From the NCBI GenBank assembly GCA_963678705.1, contig OY783213.1:12838451-12902450 (forward strand): 64,000 nucleotides of DNA, written 5' to 3'. The position numbers and the translations under genes are program-made. The notes under the pieces were generated by a model that made no database searches, was not told the origin of the DNA, and worked only from the letters and a program-made list of their open reading frames with translations. Source of the stretch: Panorpa germanica. Lineage: Eukaryota > Arthropoda > Insecta > Mecoptera > Panorpidae. Positions within the stretch are counted from its first letter, which is position 1. Each line of letters begins with the position of its first letter. Of the stretch, positions 46,181 to 59,283 are shown piece by piece.

Positions 46181-47052
46181 ACAGGCATTAAAATTAATTC
46201 AGATCTCAAAATATTAATTTTTATAACATATAAGTGCATTTAATAAAATTGTTTAACAAATTCAGAAAAAAATTAGGAGTTTTTATTCAAAGTGTAAACA
46301 AAATATTAATACAATACCAATGCATTTAATTATTATTGAATAAAGACCCTTTAACTAAAGTATACCTAATTAAAATTTACAAACATATATTTTAATTACT
46401 ATATAACTAATAATTTTTAATTACCTCGCAATAATTTTAAGTAATGGCTACGTTACATCGAGTTGTTCAAATACTTCTAAATGAATATTTTAATTGACTC
46501 ACTTATTGTGTATATACTATAGTTTAAATTACGAGAGTTCGGCGATGACTCATGCTTAAAACAAGCTGTGTCGTGTAAATCTACAGTACAATAAAGAAAG
46601 ACCGTGTCACTCTTTTCATTATAAAGGACATAATGACGAATAAGATAAAATTCTCTATCGTATCATAGATTTATACGGCTCCTATAAGCATCTCTCGTAA
46701 TTCGAACTATATATAACATTAATACGGTTATAAAATACACAATAAATATAAACAACACACTAACAACGGAACACAACATGTTGATCTTATTATTTGTGCT
46801 TGCCAACCCTTAACAATTACCATATTTTTCAATAAACAGATATAATTCTTAATTTGCCCTTTATCCTTTCTGTTTATCCCCGTCTACATTTTGAGTAATA
46901 CAAAACGAGTACAAACAAGAATGGGGGAGTGGGGAAGGGGGTTGGTTTGATACAATTAGTAGAGGTTTTATGTTGTTCATGCCCTGTTTATTTAATTTAG
47001 TGTTTTAGCCCGTTACTGCTTTGTTCTTCACTAGTCGATGCGCACGACATGG
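46181..47052. other. Non-coding stretch
   Basis: No gene or repeat is recognised. Confidence 0.45.
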
Positions 47053-48095
47053 CAGTGACGTAAATAAGGGTATGCATAGGGGCCTTAAGCTTCCAGGAGG
47101 GGGGGGGGAGGGGGGTTGTTGGACACTTAAGTCTTCAAGATGTATAGTTATATTTATCTAGGTATTATTCATCAGTTTTCTAACATCTTTACAATATATA
47201 TCAGTTATAAACAAAAACATTATAAATTTATGTAAAATACGTTTTATTATTTACCAAAACATTTTTTTTAAATAATATAAATAAGTGTAATATATACTCA
47301 AAATTTGGTACTAATATATTTACCCGCTTGTAATGTTTCAACTCTTTTTTAATTTTTTGTTTTACTTATTTATATTATTGTACAACATATTAAGTTTATT
47401 GTGTAAAAATTTGAAGTCGATTGGAGTAAAACTGTCGGAGATATAGAGTCTTAAGCCTTCACCTCTCTGATCTGCTTTCGTGTTACTTTGAAACTTTTAA
47501 ATGCGGTTTCTTACACATAGCTTTTTCAGAGTCGGTGCCCTCTCTAGTTCAAAATCTGGTGGACCAATTCTATTAAAATTTTGCACACTCTTTCTTTACA
47601 TAAATGCCGAATTAACGCTAACGATTTTTTAAAAAAAAATTTATTTTAACGTATTTTAAAATTACAAAGTTTCTGATACTTTTCATGAAGACTCGGTATT
47701 TTGACTTTAAAGTGCTGTAAAAAATTGAAAAAGCAATAAAAAAAGAAAAACTCGACAGCGTTACCTGCAGAAACTTATCAACTAATGAAATCAGTTTGGT
47801 TTTTTGATTTCCGAAAAACCCAGTGATGAGTTATGAGTGGCACCGCAATGTTACTTTTTTTGTGACGTCTGCGGAGATTCGCAATGCCTCATTTCTTGAC
47901 ATTTATTTATGAATATTTCATAATGTATTCATGTTATCATGTAGTAATTAAATAAATAATTATATATTAACTGTGTCGCCAAAAAACATTATCGAATATA
48001 TGCTTCTTTTTTATCGTTTTGACCTTACCCCTCTCTTAAAGCTTTGTAAATCAAATGAGAAATTCTTCAATCATAAACCTCTGGTCACGCCACTG
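47053..48095. mobile_element. Candidate hAT-like element carrying repeat family C
   Basis: CAGTGACGTAAATAAGGG at the left and, inverted from the right, CAGTGGCGTGACC give a short terminal repeat of the CAGTGRCGT type seen elsewhere in this window. Between them lies a G-run (47099-47115) and repeat family C. Flanking octamers do not match. The call depends on the two short ends and could be coincidental. Confidence 0.4.
47337..48026 (+). repeat. Interspersed repeat family C, copy 1
   Basis: It aligns closely with 52452-53127 over nearly 700 bases. Landmarks are TTATTGTACAACATAT, TGTGTAAAAATTTGAA, TTCACCTCTCT, ATAGCTTTTTCAGAGTCGGT, CTCGACAGCGTTACCTGCAG, TGAGTGGCACCGCAATGTTA and AACTGTGTCG. The repeat of AACTCGG/CTCGACAG phrases and CATGAAAAC suggests a non-autonomous transposon body. 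No frame is conserved between the copies. Confidence 0.85.
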
Positions 48096-48534
48096 CGTCC
48101 AGTACTTCTCATATCCAAAAGGTTTTCATTTCTTTACGACCACGAACACGGGCAAGAGCACGGGGGGGGGGGATGGCCTGCTACTCACCTCCTCCATGAA
48201 TATTTTCGTTAAGGTACTTGAGGGAGCACTATATTTTACATTTACCATTTTATATTTGCTTTTCTTGTCTGCATTAATATTAAACTAGGGGCAGTTTGCA
48301 TGCTTACACACCGACTACTACTTTATTTTATTCATTTACTAACTGAAGATAAAACAGTACATTGCTATAGCTACAGTACATACTGATTTCATTTTGATTC
48401 ATTTGCTGGGATGCTGGAGGGCAACTTTGTGAAGCTATATGAATTTCACAACTAATATAAATAGTAATAGAAATGTTTTGATATTTTATGTATGCACCCA
48501 GGTGGAAAATGTAACACAATGTAACTATTCAACT
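48096..48534. other. Non-coding stretch
   Basis: It contains a G-run at about 48160-48170. Nothing else is recognised. Confidence 0.5.
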
Positions 48535-48665
48535 AGCGTGTAGGAAGGTAGCAAGTGTGAATTTTACACTGTGAGGTAATTTCTATATGAAAAGTAGTAA
48601 ATGAACCTTGGAATTTGCTTGTGGCAAGTTAGCAAATGTGACTCTTTCAGTGCAAGATAATTTTG
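48535..48665 (+). repeat. Dispersed satellite-related monomers
   Basis: AGGTAGCAAGTGTGAATT, ATATGAAAAGTAGTAAATGA, ACCTTGGAATTTGCTTGTGG and CAAGTTAGCAAATGTGACTC match the intron-C/D array units in order. About one and a half monomers stand alone here. Confidence 0.65.
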
Positions 48666-49204
48666 TAACTGGACGAAAATAGTTGTTAAGAAGTTAATTT
48701 TATTTCTTATAATTTTGAAGGCGTTTTAGCACCACAGTTCTTTTTTGCCACTTAATCTACAATATCTATAGCTACATAATTGTCTTTACATTATATTACA
48801 CTTTATATCCTGCCTTTCAATTTCAAAACTAAATAAGGTTTTTAAGACTTTCTCTGCTTATAAATATCTACTGCTTATTAGAATTATAAGCGAAAATACT
48901 AAATAATTTTGAATGGAAAATATTGTTATAGAAGATATTTGCATTTATTGAGGTACAAAATATCGTTATGCATATGTGTGATGTATATGAGAGTAGTATG
49001 ATTCTGGGGACGCTTACCTTTAAAATCAGAAAACATGTTTATATAACAAAACTATTTCGTCCAAAAATAAGAAAAAAGCACAAATATGTTTGCATTTGTA
49101 ATAATTATATTGTGATTACGAAAAGTATTGTTACCCATGGAAACAGGGTCGTATTTAGTTACAAGCGGGCTAATTTATATCTAGCTATAGCAATTCTGTG
49201 ATCC
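48666..49204. other. Non-coding stretch
   Basis: No gene or repeat is recognised. Confidence 0.45.
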
Positions 49205-49835
49205 GGATACACAGGGTGAATATTGTCTGTATTGACAATACACCCTGTATAAGTTCAAAAACTTTAGACGCGTTTTTCTAAAAACTACTTTTTCAAAGTC
49301 CGTGTTCACGACAATTTAAAAACTAATTGACTGATTTATTTCAAACTTCGTACACATTTTCTACATATAAAATAGCTCACCCCAACGTTTAGATAAAAAC
49401 AATTTTTTTACATTAAGGGTGTTTCCCACCCACAAAATGGCGGAATTTTTCGTGAAAAATAACAGTTTACACTTTAGATGGCCACCAAAAATTTTTAAAT
49501 GAAAAAAAAATTATCAGAGGCCGTAGGGGTTAGGATTTGATTATAATTTAACTAAATTTTAATGGTTTTTCATTTTCAAATAATTTCCGGCCGAGTTATA
49601 GTGAACACCGCAAATTGTCTTTTTCCCAAGACCTCCTGGAAAAAGCTTTGTTACCGGCTTATGCTTCAATATTGATGCATGATAAAATTATACTACATAG
49701 TCAAAAGTATGCTCAATAATGTGCAAAAGTTTCGAATAAAATTGCTCAATCTATACTTCAGAAAAAAAAACGCAAAAAAAGTGTTTTTTTTACGCTGAAA
49801 CCCTAACCCCTCCCTTAAAACAATATATACATTAA
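49205..49835 (+). repeat. Interspersed repeat beginning with an ACAGGGTG hairpin
   Basis: It opens with ACAGGGTGAATATTGTC and TGACAATACACCCTGT (49211-49248), a stem of about 15 bp. It continues through TTTTTCTAAAAACTACTTTT, TCAAACTTCGTACACATTTT, CACAAAATGGCGG and CCTAACCCCTCCC. ACACCCTGTA ends occur alone at about 27759 and 37610. This pattern is common in insect interspersed repeats, but I cannot name the superfamily. No coding sequence. Confidence 0.5.
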
Positions 49836-50061
49836 TAAACATTTGTAATACATAATTTACAACTTATACACACGAGTATGGGCACTTAAAATAAAGAGAT
49901 TAAATTAATTTTATTGATAAAATCAATAAGGTTTTTTAGATTTTTTCTTGTCTATATTCCACAGGCATATTACAGCGTTGTCTGCGCGACGAGTACCTTG
50001 AGCATCAAAGAATAACATACGTTACCGTTAGTGGGCTGTTACATTGTTCATATATAAAAAA

Positions 50062-50146
50062 GCGGTCTTTTTGAATCAATAGAAAAACGTTCGTGAAAAA
50101 TCATATTGAAACATCCATAAAATGACCACTTTTGTTGAAAGACCGC
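50062..50146. repeat. Inverted pair GCGGTCTTT/AAAGACCGC
   Basis: A perfect 9-bp inverted pair brackets about 67 bases that include CAATAGAAAAACGTTCG, resembling an arm of the MITE at 23537. It is probably a relic of that family. Confidence 0.5.
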
Positions 50147-50879
50147 ATACCACCGTATGGTTCATTTCAGTGTTATGACTTCCCCTTACACATGTCCTTT
50201 AAAGCCGAACATGCATTCTCATTAACTTCAAACAACATATAATTTTGTTTTGATTAAATTTTTCTATGTAGTAATTTCAGCAATATAAAGTTTTTATAAA
50301 AATAATTTGCTTCTGTTTGTTACACGAAATCTCTAGTAGGTAGTAGGTAGTAGGTACTCTGCTGGTACTCGTAGTGAGACTTTCAGACGCTAACTGAGAA
50401 TGCACCTGCATTAAAATATACTGCAATAACATGAATACCTTTGCATAGAAGAATTTTTACTAATTAAGTAATGTAAATTCTCGGTTCTACGTCGCCTCAG
50501 GCAACACCATTAAGGTGTGTGCACCGCGCTCTGTGCATGTGGTGCACCTCCACCACAAATGTATACGTCTAATAATTAAAGTAATGCAGATTCTTTGTTG
50601 CAGATGTAATATATATTTAAGAGCAATTAAACTGTCTCTGCAATCGTATACTATTCTACCTTTATTTCACGTTTTAATAAAAATCTAAAATTACAGCGTT
50701 GGAGCTGGAGGTAACAAAAGGAAAACAGAAATGTGCTTTTATGTGATTTGTCTGTTTTAATTTTAGAACGTTTATTTAACGTATAAGTTTACAAGCTTCA
50801 CGAATGAAGATGAATACAGAGATTATTAAGAAATGTGTCTACTATTTCCTTATATTTTATAAGAAAGAAGTTTGATAAT

Positions 50880-51610
50880 TCAGTGACTTTTTTTTTTGAA
50901 AATATTTTTTGAATTACTCAATTTTTTTAATGCTTTATTTATCAACACAGTCTTCTTTAATCGATACACTTAGTCCAGCGTTTTTACAATTTTTTTACAC
51001 CTTCTAAATAGCTCTTTGTTAGACCCAAATTTCTTACCGCACAGTCATTTCTTCAGGTTTGGAAACAGGAAATAGTAGCAGGGGGCTAAATCTAAAGAAT
51101 ACGCTGGATGGGGTAGCAGTTCGTAGCTAAATTTATGAATTTTGGCCACGATGACTACACAATCAATCACAATCGCGGCACCCCTCGCGCGGATAGCTTT
51201 TTCACGTCCAAATATGCATGTAAAATGTGATGTGCCCATTCAATTGTCTCAGCACGCTCAGTTTAATATCATTCCAAGGAATTTTTCGACTATTTCTGAC
51301 GTGTCGACCTCTTTTGGGTGACGTTCAGTGTCATTTGTGCTGGTATGACCACAACGGAACTCAGTAATCCACTTCCTTACCATTGAAATTGATGGTGCAG
51401 AGTCCCCATAGTATTTATCAAGCACACAACTACATTTATAACACAAACTATTGTAATAGTCTATTAATAGATGGCAGTGGACGGGAGCAGTGTTATATTT
51501 AAAATTATTGCGCGGGAAATTCAATAAGTCACTGACTTCAGTCATCAAACTGCTTTCGTAATTCTTTGTACTTAGTAATTGATCAATTGCGAATGTCATG
51601 TTCATCTACA
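50880..51610 (-). pseudogene. Second mariner transposase remnant, antisense
   Basis: On the minus strand the order is GDSAPSISMVRKWITEFRCG and HTSTNDTERHPKEVDTSEIV (DNA-binding half), EKFLGMILN, then a stop, WAHHILHAYLDVKKLSARG, and after a deletion AKIHKFSYELLPHPAYSLDL and APCYYFLFPNLKK (catalytic half). All are hallmark mariner blocks. The segment carrying the first catalytic aspartates is missing and the frame shifts twice. It differs in sequence from the 4.1 kb copy, so it represents a separate mariner lineage. Confidence 0.85.
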
Positions 51611-52451
51611 TATTGAATAATAATGCACATGTCATTACGACTATAGTCCAAAGGTTTAAAGGTCGTTGACTTACATGAGATCCAATTATTCACTGAATTT
51701 GCAACATTAATTCGAATTAAACAAGAGAACAAGTCTAATCGAACTATGTATAAACGTATCAGAGTAATTTGATCAACTGGATGCTGATGTAATAGATAAC
51801 CCACCCCTACACCATCCACCCCCCTATCCTTAACCCGTTTATGAAACATGAAGGGATGAAATAATTACACATCATTACTCAAATGTGGTACAGGAAGTGA
51901 CGTACACGGTATCCTATGATTATCCATGTCCAGGATCCTTTACAGGACAAAAAGGATACAGATTATAATATTTCCATTGTTATGAACCTATGATACTTTT
52001 GACATCATTAATTTACTTTATGAATTTAAATTTAACACGATTTTGTACAAGTGGATAGCTAGCTTAGAAGGATAAATGGATAATGACCAAAAACTCGCGA
52101 AATTAATTTTATAATTTTATTTTTATTTTTATTTAGTTAACATTTGTAATAGGTTTATATTTTGTATACTAGAGACCCAACGTTGTCCAGCTATAATATA
52201 ATTTAAAAGTTCCAAGGTAGAAAATTATTTTGTACTACAAGATTCCCTCTTGCTAGCTTTCCAAAAGCTAATTCCAAGTTTCAATTTCAACTAATTATAT
52301 AGAAATTGTTTTATATCTATATATTATCTGTACTATCAGTGTTCAATATGCCGTGCAAGCGTTACATTGTCGACACGTTCATAATGAATAATATATTGAA
52401 CTAAATTTTGTCTCAATTAAAGAGGGGTAGGGGGGGGGGTTATCCAAGGTT
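51611..52451. other. Non-coding stretch
   Basis: No exon is recognised. AGGGGTAGGGGGGGGGG at about 52424 precedes repeat copy C2, much as the G-run at 47099 precedes C1. Confidence 0.45.
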
Positions 52452-53127
52452 TCAACTTTTTTTTAATTTGCTTATATTATTGTACAACATATTTAGTTTA
52501 TTGTGTAAAAATTTGAAATCAATTGAAGTAAAACTGTCGCAGATATAGACTTTTAAGTCTTCACCTCTCTGGTCTGCTTTCGTGTTACTTTGAAACTTTT
52601 AAATGCGTTTTTCTCACACATAGCTTTTTCAGAGTCGGTGCTCTCTCTAGCTCAAAATCTACTGGACCGATTCTTTTGAAATTTAGGACCATTTTTCTTT
52701 ACATAAATGCCGAGGTAACGCTATCGAGTTTTTTTACGTATTTTAAAATAACAAACTTTCTGATTCTTTTCATGAAAACTCGGTATTTTGACTTTTAAGT
52801 GCTGTAAAAAATTTAAAAACCAATAAAAAAATAAAAACTCGACAGCGTTACCTGCAGAAACTTATCAACTAATGAAATCATTTTGGTTTTTCGATTTCAG
52901 AAAATTCAAAGATGGGTTATGAGTGGCACCGCAATGTTACTTTTTTTTGTGACGTCTGCGGAGGTTCACTGTCAATGCCTCATTTTTTGATATTGATTTA
53001 TGAAAATTTCATAAAATATTCTTTAAATGTCATTTTATTATGTAGTAATTATAGAAATAATGATATATTAACTGTGTCGTCAAAAAAAATTATCGAAAAT
53101 ATGATTCTTTTTTATCGTTTTAACCTT
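52452..53127 (+). repeat. Interspersed repeat family C, copy 2
   Basis: It is the second member of the pair described at 47337-48026, in the same orientation, with scattered substitutions and small indels. It lacks the CAGTG-type ends that bracket copy 1. Confidence 0.85.
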
Positions 53128-53689
53128 TTGTAAAATGAAAATATTTAACATAAAATCGGGAACACATAATGAGGTTTTCCTTTAAATTCATATACCTTTT
53201 ATACCTACTAGATATTACTCTAAATACATGCAACGGTTTTTATTTTAACCCAGGTATAAAAGGACATATAATATTATCAAAAGATAATCCCGCATTATGT
53301 CTCTTCAATTTACAGTAAACCGATTAATTATACTTGTAACAACAGGACTGTAATATTCATAAACATTCATCTTCAATAATTTCCTACCAACGTACACAGT
53401 ACTAGACACTATACAAACAATTCCAATAACCAATATTGGCTCTCGCAAGCGCATGTGTACGGAAACAATTTTTATTTATGACAAATATTTGTTATGTTTA
53501 TGATTCATGAATGTTGGCGTATAGGAAAACTGATGGAATTTTTACTGGAATTCCAATGATAAATTAGTGAAATAAATTTATACCAGTGGATGAAATAAGG
53601 ATGCGGCAAGAACCACGTAATGCGGAGTCTGGATATGATTTATGACATAAACTGAACTACCATGCCGTGCGAAACATCTAAAGTCTGAA
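53128..53689. other. Non-coding stretch
   Basis: No gene or repeat is recognised. Confidence 0.45.
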
Positions 53690-53792
53690 CTTCTACGGTA
53701 TTCTACACTGGTCTACGAAGCTCTACGCTGCTTTGAAGTTTTAACCTCTTCCTGCTACGAAGCACTACGATATGCTACGAAGATCTACACCG
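53690..53792 (+). repeat. Degenerate CTACGA-rich minisatellite
   Basis: TCTACG, CTACGAAGC and CTACGAT recur with irregular 10-30 base spacing (CTACGAAGCTCTACGCTG; GCTACGAAGCACTACGATAT). It is too irregular for a clean period. Confidence 0.6.
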
Positions 53793-55221
53793 TTAAATGC
53801 GCACGTATTCGATATGTGTGCTTTGATTTTATTTTTTTATAAGACTAAAGTACAACACTGCAGTTCCTTCAAGCAGGCTTAATATCCTGATTCCTTATCA
53901 TTTCTATGTCCTTTATTCAACCCCTATTCTAGGAAACTAGAACAGGGAATCATTCCATCTGGTTTCATCTCGAGGGATCAATAATGTTTTAAATTTGAAA
54001 AATCAATTGAACAAAAAATTGATTTAACCAGTGCGTTGAGTTGCTCCGGGGAATGACTTTGATGGGAGCTTAATATTTAGTTGTACTAGATTTTTTTATG
54101 ATCATGATCGCCCAAAAAATTAAAAAAAAACAAAATTAAAAATAATAATTAAATAATAAATGAACAACATATTTTTAAATATACTCGTAGCACAATTTCT
54201 AAAATCCTCCAAAGAAGTTGTGATATTTTTTGACTACTGCGGATTATGAGGTCCTAAGCTACAGCTTATTTAGCTAATCCGTAAATGTGTCACAGGATGT
54301 CACACACATAGTTGAGGCTTTGATATTATTAGACTGCCAACATTAAAAGGGCATGGTAAGTGAAGGGGCTAGTAGGAGGAACAGGTTATCGCAAAATAAA
54401 AAATGTTTTTAAAAATCGACGAAACAAAATACGGAGTATATATTTTTGTCATGTACTGTGTTTCATCCATCTTATTCATCTCTTGAGCTTATCAAGAATG
54501 GAATCTTGCTGCATTATCTCGAAGCCATTAGTGCGAAGCTTATATATTTTTAATTGAATTTCGCATATTTGATTAGTCTATTTCATAAATTATTACGAGT
54601 ATATATCCTTAGCTTAAAAACACACTTATCTGTATTTAAGGTTTATCTAACAACTGTTACAAATTTTACCTAATATAACCAGTTTTATCTACCTTTGCGT
54701 TCAAGGATTATAACGATTTTAGATTTAAAATTACTAAGTTTTGCTTAAGAAAAATATTATATAAACTGTAATTTAACATGCAAGTTTTTTCAGTGCGAAA
54801 ACGAATTAACCCTGATATCTAAAGTAATTCTAATTATCATCAATTTTCAACAAACTGAACCCTTGAAAACCACGACACAATGATGACATTAAAGCTAGGC
54901 GAACATCGTCTTTAATACTCTGTAGTCCACACTATCGATAATCTAATATCTAATGGTCACTTAATTATTTACGATGACTCTATCTAATCGATATCTTCGT
55001 TGACAACGTTATGGATGAATGATGTAGGTTCATTTGACGCTAGTTGTTCTTTACACACGCCCATTCACATCATAAATCAAAATTAGAGCCCTTGTAGGGT
55101 CTGCTTGACACGTAACCTTCAATTTGATATCTTATTATCAGAATATTCGCTCGCCGTATTATTATACATATAATGGTTTTTGTATAATCCTAGAGAAGTG
55201 TCATATAAGTATACTACTAGA
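53793..55221. other. Non-coding stretch
   Basis: No exon or recognised repeat. TACTCGTA and TACGAGTA words lie at 54182 and 54594. Confidence 0.45.
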
Positions 55222-55402
55222 ATAGTGCCTTTCAGCAAGAGCTGTCATTTTAAATTTCGCGCCATTTTTTAACTGTCGACATACAACCATCATTGCGTTG
55301 ATTTTTTACAAATGTTGTGTTCCGATGCTAATCACAGAGTCTGTACCTTGGATTAAAATAAAAATATAAAATTTAAAAAAATACCGTTTGTTGAAAGATC
55401 CT
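55222..55402. mobile_element. Worn copy of the 23.5 kb MITE
   Basis: The left arm TAGTGCCTTTCAGCAAGAGC, the interior AGAGTCTGTACCTTGGATTA with AAATAAAAATAT, and the right arm TTTGTTGAAAGATCC correspond in order to the element at 23537-23721. TSDs and the outermost bases are lost. Confidence 0.5.
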
Positions 55403-58359
55403 TTTATATTCTAATTTGCTTTCTAAGGAACTTGGTGAACAAAGGTGGATATATATTGTTTCTTTCTCTTTGATATTCTGGTGAATTGAATGATGCATTC
55501 TGTCTCTACTAAACCATGTAAATGTATGATGTTGGAAAGAGAAAAAATATTCTCATGAAAAGATTCTGACAACTTTTCATAAGTGATATCTGTCTGAAAT
55601 CTGAGTGAAAAAGAATTGATTTCTTGACTGGAACTTCGCCTAGCCATTTTTCCAAAATGTTTACTGAGATGACACTGCTATATTAAATATTTTTAAAACT
55701 GTTGCATGATTTGTTGTTTAATAATTATTATTTTCCTTTAAATTTGGAAGTACTTGTTTAATAAGTTTACCTTTCATTCACAGTTATAATTTTTATTTTT
55801 ATTTTCTAATTGAATCCTTATTCAAATTCATCAGAATAATATTGAACAGGGTTAATAACTCCGAATTAAAACGCACAAAACTTTACAAATTTATTGAATA
55901 ACAAAAGGTTTATATTCGAATATTTTACATGTAGTTCATTCGAATATCAAATATTTCACCATTTCGTGGAGATTTTGTTCACCTTGAATTAGTAAGCGAA
56001 TGCTAGAGGGCGTACATAGCGTGAGACCACAGGATGGGATAGGGGGAAGTTGGCTATATTCGTATTCCACCTGTAATTAACCTTCACGGTGGAATCCTCT
56101 AATCCTCTGATTAATTAATTCAACTGCGCCAACGCTGTTTTCACCTGAGATTTATTTTTCCCGATACCGGATTTTCTAATGTTTATTGCCGAGTATATTT
56201 TTTGTAGGTGGACCTATACATTTAAATTTTGAGGATTTTTTTAAGCTTCTCTTCTGATATACTCGTACTTTTTATTTAAAAGAAAAATAAAGTAATTTAA
56301 GTCGGGAATTAAAAAGAAATAGATAACGCTAACCGAATTTTTACGTAGAATTTAATTATTAATATAAAGTAATGTTGATATGTTTTATCAGTAGTATCAA
56401 TAGTCTGAGTACATTGCATCACTATTGAGAGAATAGTCCACATATTGCCTCAGTCTATATCTAAAATCAATACACAACGCAGGACGCATGTTCCTGTGTG
56501 GCGATGTTTGTTACTGGCTAGTTCGCGCAAATATAATTATGTTTCAGTTTCATATACCTCATAAATTACCTGGAACGCGTAACTTTAGACCCATGTACAT
56601 TATTTCGTTGCTCTGTACCAACGAGAATGTCAACGACACCATAGAACCAGCCATAAATGTTCAATGACGAGAAAAACAGAACCTAGTCAAACATGGGCCA
56701 TTACTGTGTCAATCCAATGCCATATTTACGACGCTATCTGACACCGAGTGAACCTAACCTAAAAACGAGATCATATTTTATCGCGCAGTGACACTATGAA
56801 GCTATCTACTTATCGTAAATGTACTACAAATAACTTCCCTCTCTCGAAACCACCCCACCAACCCCACACACGTGATGTTCATTGTTAATATAAATGTATA
56901 TACTCGTACATATGTATGTAAACTCACTCGTAAATACTCGTTATGATGTAATATTATGGTCACCTTAAACAGGGGCGCTGTGAATATGAAGCGCACTTGT
57001 CCAAACATATGCAAGCCCCTACCGCAATCACTTACAAACACATTTTCTAAACAAATAATTAATAATCCTTGAAGAAATCTTCTTAAGAGGTTCTTTAATT
57101 GTATTTATTGGTAAAATGGTAAATTCATTTTTATAAGCGCAGTAAAATAGGTCACAAAACGTTATATATGGATAATATTTCTTATGTAATGCCCCTTTTA
57201 TGATTAAAAGAACAAAAATTGGTAATATTTCCTATAATATTGCGACTAATTAAAAATAATTAGACATTGAAGATCCTGATACCAAACTTTATCAATTAAC
57301 AACAACACAGATTTATAGAAATTAAGATATGATTAACAATTCACATTTAACAAGACTATTCAATTTTCACTATCACCTCAATAGAAGTTCCATGTTTGAA
57401 ATTATTTTTATCACGATTCAAATAAAATTGTATTTGGTTATAATCCCAATATTACTTACAAATCAAATTACAATTTGCTATTGCTCAGCTGCTCGGGTGT
57501 TATCTCCCCTCTCTCTTCCTCTCACTCTTTCCTCCCAACCCCTGTTGTCATGTACTCTGCGCATTACACATCCCATAGATGTTACAATTAAAATAAAAAG
57601 TATTTCTCGTATCTCTAATAAAATATAAATTTTATTACATGGAAATGATAGAAAATTTACATATTTATGTACTGTGGAAAATATTTACTGATATTTCTTG
57701 CATATTCGTATAGCAATGGCGTAGTAGAGTAATAAAAATTGAGTAAAGCTCATGTATGTGTATTTTATAAATTATTAGTTTTTAGTTATCAAAGCCATCC
57801 CACCAAAAATTATATATCTTATTAAAATTATTTCTAATTTTCATCAGAAGCGGATTAAAATGGAGGGTAATGTCCTAGGATATTGAGAAAAGAAAGGCAA
57901 ACAAGCTTAAGTGTCTTTTACACGATCAACGGAAACCTCTTCTTTGTTTCTCCAAATTTCATATAATTTTTTAAAAAAGAAGTAGAGGTTTCGTCACATT
58001 ATTTCTGAGCGAAAATCATGAAGCTGCCATATTAAAAAATGTTCTTAAATTTAATACAAATTTAATACACAACTGCATATTAAAATTAAGAGACGGATAC
58101 ATTAATTATTTTGAATTTTTGTTTGAATTTATTTAAATTAATATAATTTTTTAAAACAATTCGATTAAAATGCACTGTACGTTATGAAAATTAATATAAG
58201 AAATATGAATTCTTTTCAATACACTGCGTATAAAACTTGCTTTAGAAACATTCTAAAATTTCGCCAAGTTTTTTATTAACAGTGCAGAACTGTACAGAAC
58301 TTCCTCGTTATATTAACGATATCATGGACAGCGGATCGTTCAGAGGAGAAACCGATACA

Positions 58360-58362
<3 letters not shown>
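55403..58362. other. Non-coding stretch
   Basis: No exon is recognised. 57240-57330 resembles the last 60 bases of repeat family B. Three TACTCGTA-type words cluster at 56260-56940. Confidence 0.4.

Positions 58363-58391
<29 letters not shown>
58363..58391. repeat. (TA)n microsatellite
   Basis: A TA dinucleotide run of about 29 bases. Confidence 0.95.
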
Positions 58392-58394
<3 letters not shown>

Positions 58395-58937
58395 ATTAAA
58401 CTAGAAGCTTCCTCTCATCATTATGTGTGCTAATGTGAAATAACTCCAATACACAAAATCGAAAAACGGACGCAGTTTGTTCCTGTGTGAGACCAACCTA
58501 AGAGAATAGTAGTGGTTATAAAAAAAAACGTTTTTTTCGAACTGGAAGTGAAATACATGATTGCTGTAGAGAATTGTAGTCACCGGCGCAAATATTAAGG
58601 CGCCCTATTGTTTGTTCCGTTCGTAATTATTGCATGCAATGTTTGACAGCTGAGCAATAACCGCAAACCCGCAAATCAACACATACTGATACGTATACAA
58701 GTATCCCTACGTTGATAACAACAACATGAAAACAATAATTTATCATGATAAAACAAGAGAGGTTTGTACTTTAGTTTATTTTTCTAAATCAACGTATTAC
58801 GTGCATTGATTGTGATACCTATAGAAGTAATAGTAAAACCTTTATTTGAATCATTAAAACTGCAAAATTTATGAGAGGTAAGTTCAAACCGCTTTTCCTC
58901 CAGGTAATTCCTGTTACCGCAACGAGGTTACCACGTT

Positions 58938-59055
58938 ATTGGCCTCGGCGTGGTGGTAAAGTGCAACCGCACTTCAAATGTGCAGCTTAATAGAAGTTAG
59001 AAAAGCGCCAGCTTTAGTATGCCGGCTGCAGAAGCTGGTTCAATTATAACTGGCA
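58938..59055 (+). other. GC-richer tRNA-like segment
   Basis: GGCCTCGGCGTGGTGGTAAAGT resembles the 5' half and A box of a tRNA gene, and GGTTCAATTATAACTGG about 90 bases on is a weak B-box match. The spacing is too long for a normal tRNA and no cloverleaf is evident, so this is at most a tRNA-derived SINE head or pseudogene. Confidence 0.3.
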
Positions 59056-59257
59056 AACAATGGAAAATGTCTTACGAGGCTTTTAAGATGATTTTAAATT
59101 ACATCAAGTTGGGAACAGTTTAAAATGTAAAGTTTATTTCAATTGAAGGAGGATTATTTTAATTAAATCATTTACTAATTAAATGTTATCTTTCGATAGT
59201 AGTTTAAATGATATTATAACAATATTTGGATATTTCAAACTGTAACCATTACAAACA

Positions 59258-59283
59258 AAAATTAACCTTGGAATGGGCTTGTG
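59258..59283 (+). repeat. Satellite-like fragment fused to repeat B
   Basis: AAATTAACCTTGGAATGGGC resembles the satellite monomer start and passes without a break into repeat family B. Confidence 0.4.

Noticed and set aside
57329..57628. 99-codon frame with hydrophobic stretches, considered as the missing transmembrane exon
   Set aside because: No acceptor in the required phase, no juxtamembrane HYRAH-like residues and no single clean 20-residue helix followed by basic residues.
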